64,000 nucleotides of DNA from QHXN01 sp963785125 (GTDB lineage Bacteria > Acidobacteriota > Blastocatellia > Pyrinomonadales > Pyrinomonadaceae). Position 1 is the first letter of the stretch. Each line of letters starts with the position of its first letter. Below the pieces are notes generated by a model that searched no databases, was not told the origin of the DNA, and was given only the letters and a program-made list of their open reading frames with translations. The translations under genes and the position numbers were made by a program. Of the stretch, positions 33,704 to 40,964 are shown in pieces. The stretch is from the NCBI GenBank assembly GCA_963785125.1, contig CAWATU010000004.1:136267-200266 (forward strand), given 5' to 3'.

Positions 33704-34333
33704 TTAAGCTATGCGGCTATCCAGAGTAGACGGTGGGGCGCGGGGCGGATGGCTCCGGCGGAGTGCAGACCTGACCTTAATCAGGGCGGAGAGATCGTAC
33801 CTGTGTGATTCGACCGTGGGCGGTCGCGGACGAAGGCCGTCCGTCAAAGCCGCCACCTGTCTCGGACGTTTCAGACCGGTAAAAGAGCTTGTAACGCCGC
33901 CGCAGTCGGAGGGACAGGGCTTGCCGAGCGAAGCGGCTCCCACGGACGGCTGCGGCTGCGGAGTGTTACCTGGTAGAACACTCCCGCCGTGGTCATGTTC
34001 TACTTCGGCCTGGTCGTGTTCGTGTGAATGGGCCTGCTCAAAGTAGCCTTGAGGGGTCGGAACCGGCGTCGTGGCTATCGCCTGAAGGAGCTGCTCGGCC
34101 CCGCAAACCGGGTCGCGCTGAATGACCTTCGGAGCCTTCGCGCGCGGGCCGAGGTGCATGGGGCAGGAATCACCGTGGCACTCTCCGCCCATGCCCTTCG
34201 TGCCGCGGCAGCACGCCATGACGCCGTTAGGGTTCAGGACGGCTTCGGCCGGGAGCGCCCCCGACAGGACGCAGGACAGCAGCGCCGCCGCCAATATCGA
34301 CCTGGCGAGGGTGCGGTGTGTCCTAAGTACCAT
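33704..34333 (-). CDS. Exported Cys/His-rich protein, likely metal binding
   Basis: A 209-residue exported protein. Residues 1-31 form a signal peptide. A cysteine-rich block follows (MACCRGTKGMGGECHGDSCP, C41-C57), then His-rich HSHEHDQAEVEHDHGG (102-117), then a Pro/Arg-rich C terminus. No named domain is recognised. Cysteines and histidines of this density usually bind Cu, Zn or Ni. An upstream TTG (34351) is in frame; the ATG at 34333 gives the better signal peptide. It precedes the second receptor on the same strand by 191 bp and is probably part of the same transport group (inference). Confidence 0.6.
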   Translation of the reverse strand: MVLRTHRTLARSILAAALLSCVLSGALPAEAVLNPNGVMACCRGTKGMGGECHGDSCPMHLGPRAKAPKVIQRDPVCGAEQLLQAIATTPVPTPQGYFEQAHSHEHDQAEVEHDHGGSVLPGNTPQPQPSVGAASLGKPCPSDCGGVTSSFTGLKRPRQVAALTDGLRPRPPTVESHRYDLSALIKVRSALRRSHPPRAPPSTLDSRIA

Positions 34334-35017
34334 CTGCCGTACGCGTTGCAAAAGTGAAGCTTCCGCTCAGAATCGTGTCCCGCTGCCTCATGAATACTTC
34401 CGAGAGGGGACTGTCGTCAATGTTTTCCGGTGCCTCTTCATAAAATCATCAAGAGTCCGTATCGTCAGGCCCGTGGCACGCGCTCGATTCTAAGCGATAA
34501 GGTGAGCTTGCCCGCCGCGCGGGGCGCGGGGCTCACGCTCGCACGCCCGACCCACGCCGAGCCGTCCTCACCCGAGAAGTCCCACGTGCCGGCGTTCGTA
34601 CCGGCCGCCGCGCCGCCCGCGCGGGCGCGCCAGCCGGCCGGGCCTGTTAGCCTTCGGTCGAACTGCTTGAGCAATTCCGATGCCGGTGACGCACAATAGA
34701 AAAAGGGCGGACACGCGGCGCTCTCCCCTTCGCCTCGTGTCCACCCCCAACACTTAAAAACTCCTGCCGCCCTCGCGCCCGATGCGGCGGGCCTCCAGAC
34801 GGCGTCAGCCTTCAGTGTCACAATGTAATTACAAGTCGCGTGCCGCGAACCGACCGCCGGAGAGGCGCGGAAACACTGGCATTCAGGCGGTTTAACCTTC
34901 CCGCCGCCCGCGCCCCTATCCTATCCGGTATGCATGTGCGGCATATAGTTGGGGGAGCGCGGCAGAAGAAATTTTGCTGGTTCAGCAATAGCACGCTCGC
35001 AGAATATTGGCATGGCA
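34334..35017. other. Long stretch with no supported gene
   Basis: About 680 bases. Open frames exist on both strands (for example one on the minus strand 34465-34821 ending LTLSLRIERVPRA), but none has a ribosome site, a recognisable domain or a convincing start. It could hold a decayed gene: the C-terminal part of that frame (GTWDFSGEDGSAWVG) looks somewhat domain-like. No RNA gene was seen. Confidence 0.4.
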
Positions 35018-35063
35018 AAAACGGCAGAAGGCCGCTCAATCGTGAGCGGCCTTCTGCCGTTTT
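35018..35063. terminator. Perfect 21-bp hairpin terminator
   Basis: Left arm 35018-35038 starts AAAACGGC; right arm 35043-35063 ends GCCGTTTT; the loop is ATCG. The A/T ends on both sides make it a bidirectional intrinsic terminator. It lies 18 bases past the stop of the phosphatase-like gene on the minus strand. Confidence 0.85.
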
Positions 35064-35081
35064 CATACTCGCTTTATCTCG

Positions 35082-35714
35082 TCACTGCTTACCGGCAAGG
35101 ACGCCCTCGGCGGAGCCGACTTGCGCGGAGGCCGCGTTCGGCGCGGCGTTGTGGCTCGTCTGCCTCTGCCGGGCATAGTCCTCGACGAAAGTCTTGAAGT
35201 CGCCGTGTCCCCAGGAGGTGTAGAAGTCGAACTGCTTCATCTCGGCGTAGACCTGTTCGAAGTTCCAGCCGTACTTCTCCATGCGGTAGACCGCGCCCAT
35301 CGAGCCCGTCCGGTGGCGCCCGCCCGCGCAGTGGACGTAGAACTTGCCCGTCTCGGGGTCGTCCACCGTCTTCATGAAGGCCGCCACCCACTCCGGCCTC
35401 GGGTACTTCTTCTCGATCATCGGGATGTTGACGTAGCGCATCCCCAGAGACTCGACCATCCCGCGCTCGGTGCGCTCGGGCTTGGCCTGGAGGTCGATGA
35501 TCGTACTGATGCCTAACTCCTTGAGCGCCTGGAAGTCTTCGATGTCCTTCGGCTCGGCGCCCCGGAAGAAGCGCTCGTCCATCTGCCCAAAGTTCTTGAT
35601 GCGAACGTTGGGGAACGCGCCGCCGGCGCCGCCTTTGGCGAAGGCCGAGATCGAAAGGAGGAGAATGGCGAAGATTGACGCGGCGGTGCGCACGGTATTG
35701 CGGCTGGAACTCAT
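35082..35714 (-). CDS. Exported dual-specificity-phosphatase-like protein
   Basis: A 210-residue protein. Residues 8-26 are a signal peptide (TVRTAASIFAILLLSISAFA). The rest has the cysteine-phosphatase fold: early FRGAEPKDIEDFQALKELGI (50-69), then the signature HCAGGRHRTG with C129 and R135 (CX5R). This is the family of tyrosine/dual-specificity or inositol phosphatases. Export means it acts outside the cytoplasm, so it may remove phosphate from a nutrient or surface polymer rather than act in intracellular signalling. The C terminus (about 180-210) is Ala/Gln-rich and likely disordered. No neighbour in an operon. Confidence 0.82.
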   Translation of the reverse strand: MSSSRNTVRTAASIFAILLLSISAFAKGGAGGAFPNVRIKNFGQMDERFFRGAEPKDIEDFQALKELGISTIIDLQAKPERTERGMVESLGMRYVNIPMIEKKYPRPEWVAAFMKTVDDPETGKFYVHCAGGRHRTGSMGAVYRMEKYGWNFEQVYAEMKQFDFYTSWGHGDFKTFVEDYARQRQTSHNAAPNAASAQVGSAEGVLAGKQ

Positions 35715-35989
35715 CGTTTATCCTCCGAAGGTAGAAGAGCCTACAACGCGACTGTCGGGATAATACAAGAATGCGGAGTCGGCGCTGGCCTAAACCATCT
35801 CGCCACCTCGCCGACCATTATATTAGATTCACGAGGGTATCACGAAGTTGCACCGGCCACCGCCTCAACTCGCCCGCCGGAGCCGTGCCGGATTATACAC
35901 TTCTTCGGCCGCGGCCTCACGCGGCGCAGAGCACTGCTGCTTAACGTATCCGCTTAGCCCCGGCGCGGCTTGTTGGTAAACTCCCTCCT

Positions 35990-36334
35990 ATGACCGAGTC
36001 AGGGTTGGAGAAGGGCGGGCAGAGGCGAGCCTACCCCCGTTACAAGGTAAACTTCCGCGTCACCTTAATGCGCGAAGAGTCTCGCGAGGTGGAGGGCGGG
36101 GTCACTGACCTCAGCGTGGGCGGCTGTTTCGTAGAGAGTGACGCGCGTGTGCAGGAAGACGACCTCGTGAAGCTCCGCATTGATGTTCCCGGCCACGACG
36201 AACTCACTATCTGGGGTAACGTCGTCTACTTGATTCATAACACGGGTTTCGGCGTCCGTTTCTCCGCCTTCTCACAGGGCGGCGCGCGCGAACAGTTGGC
36301 CGCCATCCTGAATGAGGAGTCCGGCCGCCCCTAA
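35990..36334 (+). CDS. PilZ-domain protein
   Basis: A 114-residue single PilZ domain. The c-di-GMP-binding RxxxR is R13-AYP-R17, and the second motif DxSxxG is D40-L-S-V-G-G45. The following beta strands (NVVYLIHNTGFGVRFSAFS) fit the family. It would bind cyclic di-GMP and regulate a partner, perhaps surface or exopolysaccharide functions. Start ATG without an obvious Shine-Dalgarno. The downstream neighbour converges on it, 10 bp away. Confidence 0.85.
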   Translation: MTESGLEKGGQRRAYPRYKVNFRVTLMREESREVEGGVTDLSVGGCFVESDARVQEDDLVKLRIDVPGHDELTIWGNVVYLIHNTGFGVRFSAFSQGGAREQLAAILNEESGRP

Positions 36335-36343
36335 CACGTCCGC

Positions 36344-37363
36344 CTATCTTGCCGAGGCTGTACGCGACTGGATGCCCGCCAGCTCGTCGATTCTCTCCTG
36401 CACCGCCGTGGTCAGTATCCGCACCTCTTCCGGGGTGTAGTTGGCGGCGCGGAAGGCGTCGCCGATCTGCCGCTCTGAAAGCTTCGAGAGCAGCCCCGCG
36501 ATCCAACGGGCCTCATCGACGCGGATGTCGTCAAAGAGGTCTTGCCGCTTGCCCTTGTAGAAGAGGTAGACCTGCCCGCCCTTCACGTCTTCGAGGAAGG
36601 CGTCCTTTGCGAAGTCTTCGGGGTCGTTACGGTTCCGGCGGATGCGCCATAGCCCCGGCACGTCGAGCTTGACGCGGCCGAAAGTCGCGCCGAGGTCGCT
36701 GACGATGTAGCGCAGTTCGCCGCGCCCGCCGTCAACACCCGGCACGTAGACGATCTTGTTGTTCATGTCCTTGATGTCCCAGTTGTTCAGCAGAGACATC
36801 ATCACGACGAGCCCCTTCAACTCCTTCGTGTTGACGAAAGGGTTCTCCGACCACTTCCACTCGTCGAGTCGGTCGAACTTCTCCGGCCTCGCCTCGAAGC
36901 GGACGTTGGCGAGTCCACCGCCCTGACAACGCTCGAAATCCTTGCCGGGGTCGGGCGCGCCTTCTATCGCCACGCACGGCACGAGGTAGTTGATCTCGGT
37001 CATGTAGCCGACCGCCCACACGAGCCGGACGGCCGCCGTCTCGGCCTGCGCCTCCTTACCGAGCTTCGCCACCCATTCGCGCCCGGCGCCGTCGCGCACG
37101 CGGAACTTCTTCGAGTAGCCGCCCGTCTCCTCCTTCAGGAAGGTGACGCGGCGCAGGTCGGGCCGCATGGCCTCACCACCCGGCCCCTGGAAGAGGTCGC
37201 GCGACGGCAGGTCGTTGGGCGCCCGCCACATGACGGGCAGTCCGACCGGGTCGGGCTTCTTCTCCTTCTTCTCTTTCTTGTCCTATGCAGAGGCGTACGT
37301 GAACAGGCCGAAGAGTATGAGCGCGGCGACGGCCAACGTCAGGGTCTTTGTGCGTTCAAACAT
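36344..37363 (-). pseudogene. Exported protein gene with in-frame amber stop after the signal peptide
   Basis: The frame from ATG 37363 encodes a textbook signal peptide of 26 residues (begins MFERTKTLTLAVAALILFGL, ends TYASA). It is then broken by a TAG at 37285-37283 and continues without further stops (DKKEKKEKKPDP, then VMWRAPNDL) for about 313 residues to 36344. ASAQ-DKK would be normal at a cleavage site, so TAG is probably a CAG changed by one base. The remaining protein has GGYSKKFRVRDGAGREWVAK, reminiscent of a kinase-like fold, and conserved-looking LLNNWDIKDMNNKIV. I cannot name the family. Options are pseudogene, sequencing error, or translation from an internal start (ATG 37231) without export. 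Confidence 0.75.
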
Positions 37364-37600
37364 AGCTACTGTACTTCCCCTCAAAAAACAGGTGCCGGCC
37401 AACAGCACGACGGCGCCCCCACGCCCTCAATGCCGCCGGCCGACATCCTTTCCAGTTTCTGGTCGTCGCAACAACCATACCGCACTGGTTGGTGCTGCCC
37501 ATGCCTTTACGTACAGTAGTTTACATAGTGAGTCTGAGGCCCGGTCGTACTCTATGCGTACCCGTCAAGATTAACGCCGATGTGATTCCGTTCAGGGCTG

Positions 37601-38005
37601 TCATCTGGTGCTCGGCGGCCGTCCGTGCCTGGTCAGTTTTTCCACCAGCACTTCAAGCCGTTTGAAGTCGATGGGCTTACTCAGGTAGTAGTCGAATCCT
37701 GCCGCCTCCGCGCTCTCCCTCGCGACTGCGCGGTCGAAGGCCGTGACGGCGATAACCGGCAGGCTTGAGAACTCCTCTCGCGCGCGGATGGAGCGGATGG
37801 CCTCGTAGCCGTCCGCGACCGGCATCGAGAGGTCCATCACGACGAGGTCGGGACGGTGCTCGACCGCCATCTCATACGCCTCGCGCCCGTCGGCCGCCTC
37901 GACCACGCGATAGCCCCAGCGCTCCAACATCCAGCGCACGATGACGCGCGTGTCCGCGTTGTCGTCAACGACCAGTACGGTCGGCTTGTCACTGCCCTTC
38001 ATCAT
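37601..38005 (-). CDS. Single-domain response regulator
   Basis: A 134-residue CheY-like receiver. Acidic pocket D14/D15 (VLVVDDNADT), phospho-acceptor D58 (LVVMDLSMPV), then conserved Thr/Ala (VIAVTAFD) and Lys (YYLSKPI). No output domain. Start: two adjacent ATGs (38005, 38002) or an upstream TTG/GTG; none has a strong ribosome site. No kinase lies next to it, so the partner is unknown. The gap on its other side (37364-37600) holds no gene. Confidence 0.82.
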   Translation of the reverse strand: MMKGSDKPTVLVVDDNADTRVIVRWMLERWGYRVVEAADGREAYEMAVEHRPDLVVMDLSMPVADGYEAIRSIRAREEFSSLPVIAVTAFDRAVARESAEAAGFDYYLSKPIDFKRLEVLVEKLTRHGRPPSTR

Positions 38006-38347
38006 CAGAATCAACCAGGTCTTCCGTACAGGATACTTACTTTGACGGCTCACCTTCAACCTCTATTCGATGTGCGAGCGTTACGGAGGGCGCGTAAATG
38101 ATGCAGACCTGTTCGGTTTTCTAAACGGCCCCGGCCCTGCTTGCGGCGCCGACGACGTGTAAAAAGACTATCTGTTCATCTTCTCGGGGTTAAATCCAGG
38201 CCACTCTCTACCCCGCCTCCCGGCACAATAGTTGCGACGTAAGCGGTTCGTATTATCCAGTCGGACTCTCCTGAACGGCTTGCCGGCGTCCGTCATGTGT
38301 GAACGCCGGCGGCTCTAAATTTTCTACTTGAGGGGAAGGGTCGAGGT
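38006..38347. other. Intergenic region with an 8-bp hairpin
   Basis: About 340 bases with no gene. A stem GCCGGCGT (38282-38289) / ACGCCGGC (38303-38310) with a 13-base loop lies about 40 bases before the Arg-rich gene and would be in its 5' leader. It could be a terminator, attenuator or protein-binding site. Confidence 0.5.
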
Positions 38348-38737
38348 ATGAAAAAGTTTCTTCTAGTCTGCGCGCTCTGCATGACCTTCGGGCTTGCATC
38401 GAACGCGCTCGGGCAAGGTCGCGACAACCGCGGCGAGCGTAACGGAATCAGGCGCGGCGTCCGCACGGGACAGCTCACGCGCGACGAGGCGCGGCAGTTA
38501 CGCCAGCGCCGTCGGCAGATACGGCAGGAGCGGCGCACCTATCGCTCCAACGGCTCCTACACGCGCGACGAGCGCCGCGATGTGCGCAGGGACAGGCGCG
38601 AGTTGCACCGTAACATCCGCCGTGAGCGTCGGGACGACGACCGCCGCGACCGCAGGCGCGGCAACGGCTACTATCGCCGCGGCGCTGGCTCGGCGAGCCA
38701 TCCCGTCTTCGGCCGCCGCAACCGCAACCGTAACTAA
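38348..38737 (+). CDS. Small Arg-rich exported protein
   Basis: A 129-residue protein with a signal peptide (MKKFLLVCALCMTFGLASNA, cleavage near 22), then an extremely basic region of two similar helical repeats (GQLTRDEARQLRQRRRQIRQ and GSYTRDERRDVRRDRRELHR), ending in RRGN and RNRN. The repeat pattern Gx(L/Y)TRDEx(R) is found in small exported proteins of several phyla; the function is unknown, and it may bind an anionic polymer or DNA. The ribosome site is GAGGGGAAGGGTCGAGGT before ATG. It is followed 29 bp later by the glycine-zipper gene, likely co-transcribed. Confidence 0.75.
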   Translation: MKKFLLVCALCMTFGLASNALGQGRDNRGERNGIRRGVRTGQLTRDEARQLRQRRRQIRQERRTYRSNGSYTRDERRDVRRDRRELHRNIRRERRDDDRRDRRRGNGYYRRGAGSASHPVFGRRNRNRN

Positions 38738-38766
38738 ACCAACGGAACATGCGAGGAATAAAAACT

Positions 38767-39060
38767 ATGCATTCAATAAAGAGGTTCAGGCTGGTCTCAG
38801 TCGTGCTGGCCGTCTTTCTCCTGCTGGGGATGATGGTTGACACCGCATCGGCGCAGAGGCGTCGGCGCAACCCGCAGGCGGGTAAGGCGAAGGCCGCCAA
38901 GCGCATCGGCATCGGCACCGCGGCGGGCGCGGGCGTCGGCGCACTCATCAACGGCAAGAAGGGCGCGCTCATCGGCGCCGGGGCAGGCGCCGCCGGAGGC
39001 ACCGCCTATCACGTCCACAAGAAGCGCCAGTACAGGCGCCGCCACCGTCGCAACTACTAA
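38767..39060 (+). CDS. Small glycine-zipper exported protein
   Basis: A 97-residue protein. The signal peptide (MHSIKRFRLVSVVLAVFLLL...) ends near TASAQ. Then RRRRN, and a glycine-zipper helix (GIGTAAGAGVGALINGKKGA, LIGAGAGAAGG) such as occurs in outer-membrane or pore-like proteins, ending in an Arg/His-rich tail. The ATG at 38767 has AGGA nine bases upstream; an earlier in-frame ATG at 38749 lacks one. A perfect hairpin terminator follows. Paired with the Arg-rich gene. Confidence 0.75.
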   Translation: MHSIKRFRLVSVVLAVFLLLGMMVDTASAQRRRRNPQAGKAKAAKRIGIGTAAGAGVGALINGKKGALIGAGAGAAGGTAYHVHKKRQYRRRHRRNY

Positions 39061-39081
39061 CGCGAATCAATGGACAGCGCG

Positions 39082-39125
39082 AGAGGGCTCGCCGACGGTC
39101 ATATACGGCCGTCGGCGAGCCCTCT
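39082..39125. terminator. Perfect 17-bp hairpin between convergent genes
   Basis: AGAGGGCTCGCCGACGG (39082-39098) pairs with CCGTCGGCGAGCCCTCT (39109-39125), loop 10 bases. It sits between the glycine-zipper gene (stop 39060) and the convergent zinc-ribbon gene (stop 39135). Confidence 0.8.
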
Positions 39126-39134
39126 TGATTTAAG

Positions 39135-39500
39135 TTAACGCTTCCGCCTGCCCGCCGCCAGAGCCGGCCCCAGCCGCGACAAGACTTTCTCACGGGCGTT
39201 ACCAGATGGGGGAGTTGGTCGAGACTCCTCACTGTCGGCCGGAGCCAGGAGCGAATCGAGAAGTCCGCCGCCCCTCTTGAAAGGCGCGCAGCCGCCGCAG
39301 AGTCGGACGAGCGGCAGACCCGAGGCGGGCTCGGCCTCTCTTGTGAAGAACTCGCCCTCGCGGATTCCGCCGCCGCAACGCGAGCACGACAGTTCCCGCA
39401 ACGCGCGATACAACATGGCCCGCTCGCCCGTCTCCAGCACGGCGTCGCCGGCCCGCTCGCTGTGCGGGCTGCCGCGCTTTACGTCCCTCCCACTTTTCAT
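39135..39500 (-). CDS. Small zinc-ribbon protein
   Basis: A 121-residue protein with two CxxC knuckles, C39-S-R-C42 and C68-G-G-C71, separated by 25 residues, as in a small zinc ribbon. Both sides are Arg/Pro-rich. The ATG at 39500 has GGAG seven bases upstream; an earlier in-frame start is not supported. Function unknown; it may bind nucleic acid or another protein. It lies between the glycine-zipper gene and the TetR-like gene. Confidence 0.65.
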   Translation of the reverse strand: MKSGRDVKRGSPHSERAGDAVLETGERAMLYRALRELSCSRCGGGIREGEFFTREAEPASGLPLVRLCGGCAPFKRGGGLLDSLLAPADSEESRPTPPSGNAREKVLSRLGPALAAGRRKR

Positions 39501-39548
39501 AAGTAACTCCGACCGCCACTCTTCAACGCCTGCCCACATTTGTTAAGA

Positions 39549-40313
39549 TTATGCACTACGGGCCGCCTGTACATATTTCCCTATGTGTTCCTTCCAGTCA
39601 TCGCTGACGTGGAGCTGGATGATCCTCAGGAACTCTACCTCGATGTGTTGTGCCGTCATCGCCTCGCTCTGCGGCTTTCCCGCCGCGGCCTTTCCGGCAC
39701 GCGTAGCGCGAGCCGGGCGGGTCGTCCCCTCGCCGGGAGTTGAATCCGCCGGGAGGAGCATCAGCAGGCCGCGGAGGATGCCGAAAAGCGTAAGTCTTAA
39801 CCCGATGAGATCGCGCCCCGACTCCTCGTTCAATTGGCCCTTCTCTTGTGCGGCCCGCAGCAGTTCGTCAACGCGTGAAAACGTCAAGGTCAGGGCCTCG
39901 TTGTCCTGTAGATTTGTGAGCCGGTGAGCTACAAACATGCCCATCGGATTCATGTTGAAGACTTCAAGGACGGCGATGACGATGGCGATGAGCTGATCGA
40001 GTGGGTTCTCCGCCACCAGCCGGCTTTGCTTCTTCAGGTAATCGAAGATGGCGGCCCTCGTCTCGCCTAGAACGGAGGCGATGATCCTGTCTTCGATCAC
40101 CTTAACGGTAGGCTTCCCACCCTCGCCCTTGAAGAGCTTCCCGATTGTCGCCCGAGAGACACTCTTTTTAGCAATCCCACCAACGGTGAGATGCTCTCCG
40201 CTGATATAGAGTCTGGCTGCCTGCTGCATGACCTGTTCCGCCGTGCGCAGCTCACCCGGCACCGACGGGGTGCGGCCCGCTTGCTTCCTAACGACCGCTC
40301 GTTTTTTCGTCAT
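39549..40313 (-). CDS. TetR-like transcriptional regulator
   Basis: A 254-residue protein. The N-terminal helix-turn-helix (about 24-65; AEQVMQQAARLYISGEHLTV, then KSVSRATIGKLFKGEGG) resembles TetR regulators; the longer C-terminal domain (about 75-235) would be the ligand and dimer domain. The ATG at 40313 begins where a promoter's predicted start falls, so the mRNA is probably leaderless. The upstream divergent gene and a 15-bp palindrome between their promoters suggest it regulates the small exported gene and possibly the STAND gene behind it (inference). Upstream codons in frame are rejected because they lie before the predicted start of transcription. Confidence 0.72.
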   Translation of the reverse strand: MTKKRAVVRKQAGRTPSVPGELRTAEQVMQQAARLYISGEHLTVGGIAKKSVSRATIGKLFKGEGGKPTVKVIEDRIIASVLGETRAAIFDYLKKQSRLVAENPLDQLIAIVIAVLEVFNMNPMGMFVAHRLTNLQDNEALTLTFSRVDELLRAAQEKGQLNEESGRDLIGLRLTLFGILRGLLMLLPADSTPGEGTTRPARATRAGKAAAGKPQSEAMTAQHIEVEFLRIIQLHVSDDWKEHIGKYVQAARSA

Positions 40314-40320
40314 GCCGGGA

Positions 40321-40349
40321 AAAATACTTGGAAACAGCTTGCCTGTCAA
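40321..40349 (-). promoter_or_regulatory. Sigma70-like promoter for the TetR-like gene
   Basis: TTGACA (40349-40344, minus strand), 17-base spacer, then TATTTT (40326-40321). The predicted start is about 40314, directly at the ATG (40313), so the transcript would have essentially no leader. Confidence 0.7.
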
Positions 40350-40385
40350 TTCGCAACTCATAAATAGGCATCGCGTCGATAGAGG

Positions 40386-40400
40386 TTTACTAAATGTAAA
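40386..40400. promoter_or_regulatory. Candidate TetR operator TTTAC-N5-GTAAA
   Basis: A perfect inverted repeat with 5-bp arms. It lies between the leftward promoter (40321-40349) and the rightward promoter (40426-40453), in an AT-rich stretch. That placement suits a repressor controlling both genes. Binding is inferred. Confidence 0.45.
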
Positions 40401-40425
40401 TTTAAGTAGCCCTAATAGAAACATC

Positions 40426-40453
40426 TTGACAATACTTTGTATAGGCGTAGAAT
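40426..40453 (+). promoter_or_regulatory. Sigma70-like promoter for the small exported gene
   Basis: TTGACA (40426-40431), 16-base spacer, TAGAAT (40448-40453). Predicted start near 40460, leaving a leader of about 65 bases before the ATG at 40526, which has AGGAG. Confidence 0.65.
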
Positions 40454-40525
40454 GCGGGAATCCAGTGGGAGCAGTAAGTTTTACACGGCCCCCTTCCCGA
40501 CCACCGAAGAAAAAGGAGTCACGCC

Positions 40526-40882
40526 ATGACCTCATTCGTGAAAAAACTTCAAGCCGTCACTTTCGCGCTGTTGGTCTCGTTCACAAGCCTTCTAACTGCC
40601 GCCCAGACCCGCCCAGCGCCATACAATCCGCCGGCGCGTCTCGGCTATGGTTTTGAGCGTGCGCCGCGCCCCGCCTTCGACCTGAACCTGTGGCAAAGGT
40701 TAATAGTCCCGCCGCCTGTTCACTTCGGAGGATATGACTCAAACCGCTTTGCTGGCCGCGGTGCGTCGTCGAGCGTCCACACGCGGAGAAACCTCGAGTC
40801 GTCGATAATGGACGAGTGTGACCTTACAGCCCGGCCGAAGCATCACGCCTCGTCAATTCCCCGGTCTGGTAGGAGAAGATAA
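40526..40882 (+). CDS. Small exported protein upstream of the STAND gene
   Basis: A 118-residue protein. Residues 1-26 are a signal peptide (KKLQAVTFALLVSFTSLLTA, then AQ). The mature part is Pro/Arg-rich with no recognised domain and ends RSGRRR. The ribosome site is AGGAG seven bases upstream. It is divergent from the TetR-like gene and precedes the STAND gene by 82 bp in the same direction, so it may be transcribed with it. Function unknown. Confidence 0.62.
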   Translation: MTSFVKKLQAVTFALLVSFTSLLTAAQTRPAPYNPPARLGYGFERAPRPAFDLNLWQRLIVPPPVHFGGYDSNRFAGRGASSSVHTRRNLESSIMDECDLTARPKHHASSIPRSGRRR

Positions 40883-40964
40883 GAACGAGCAGTGCGGCGC
40901 CTGGCTGTCGTTATGGCAACGTGCTGTACTTGTCCAGGCACATTAGGGCAGCGACGGGGAGTTC

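Noticed and set aside
34465..34821. A 118-codon minus-strand frame
   Set aside because: GTG start without ribosome site, no recognised domain, low complexity. It might be a decayed gene, so I describe the stretch but do not call a gene.
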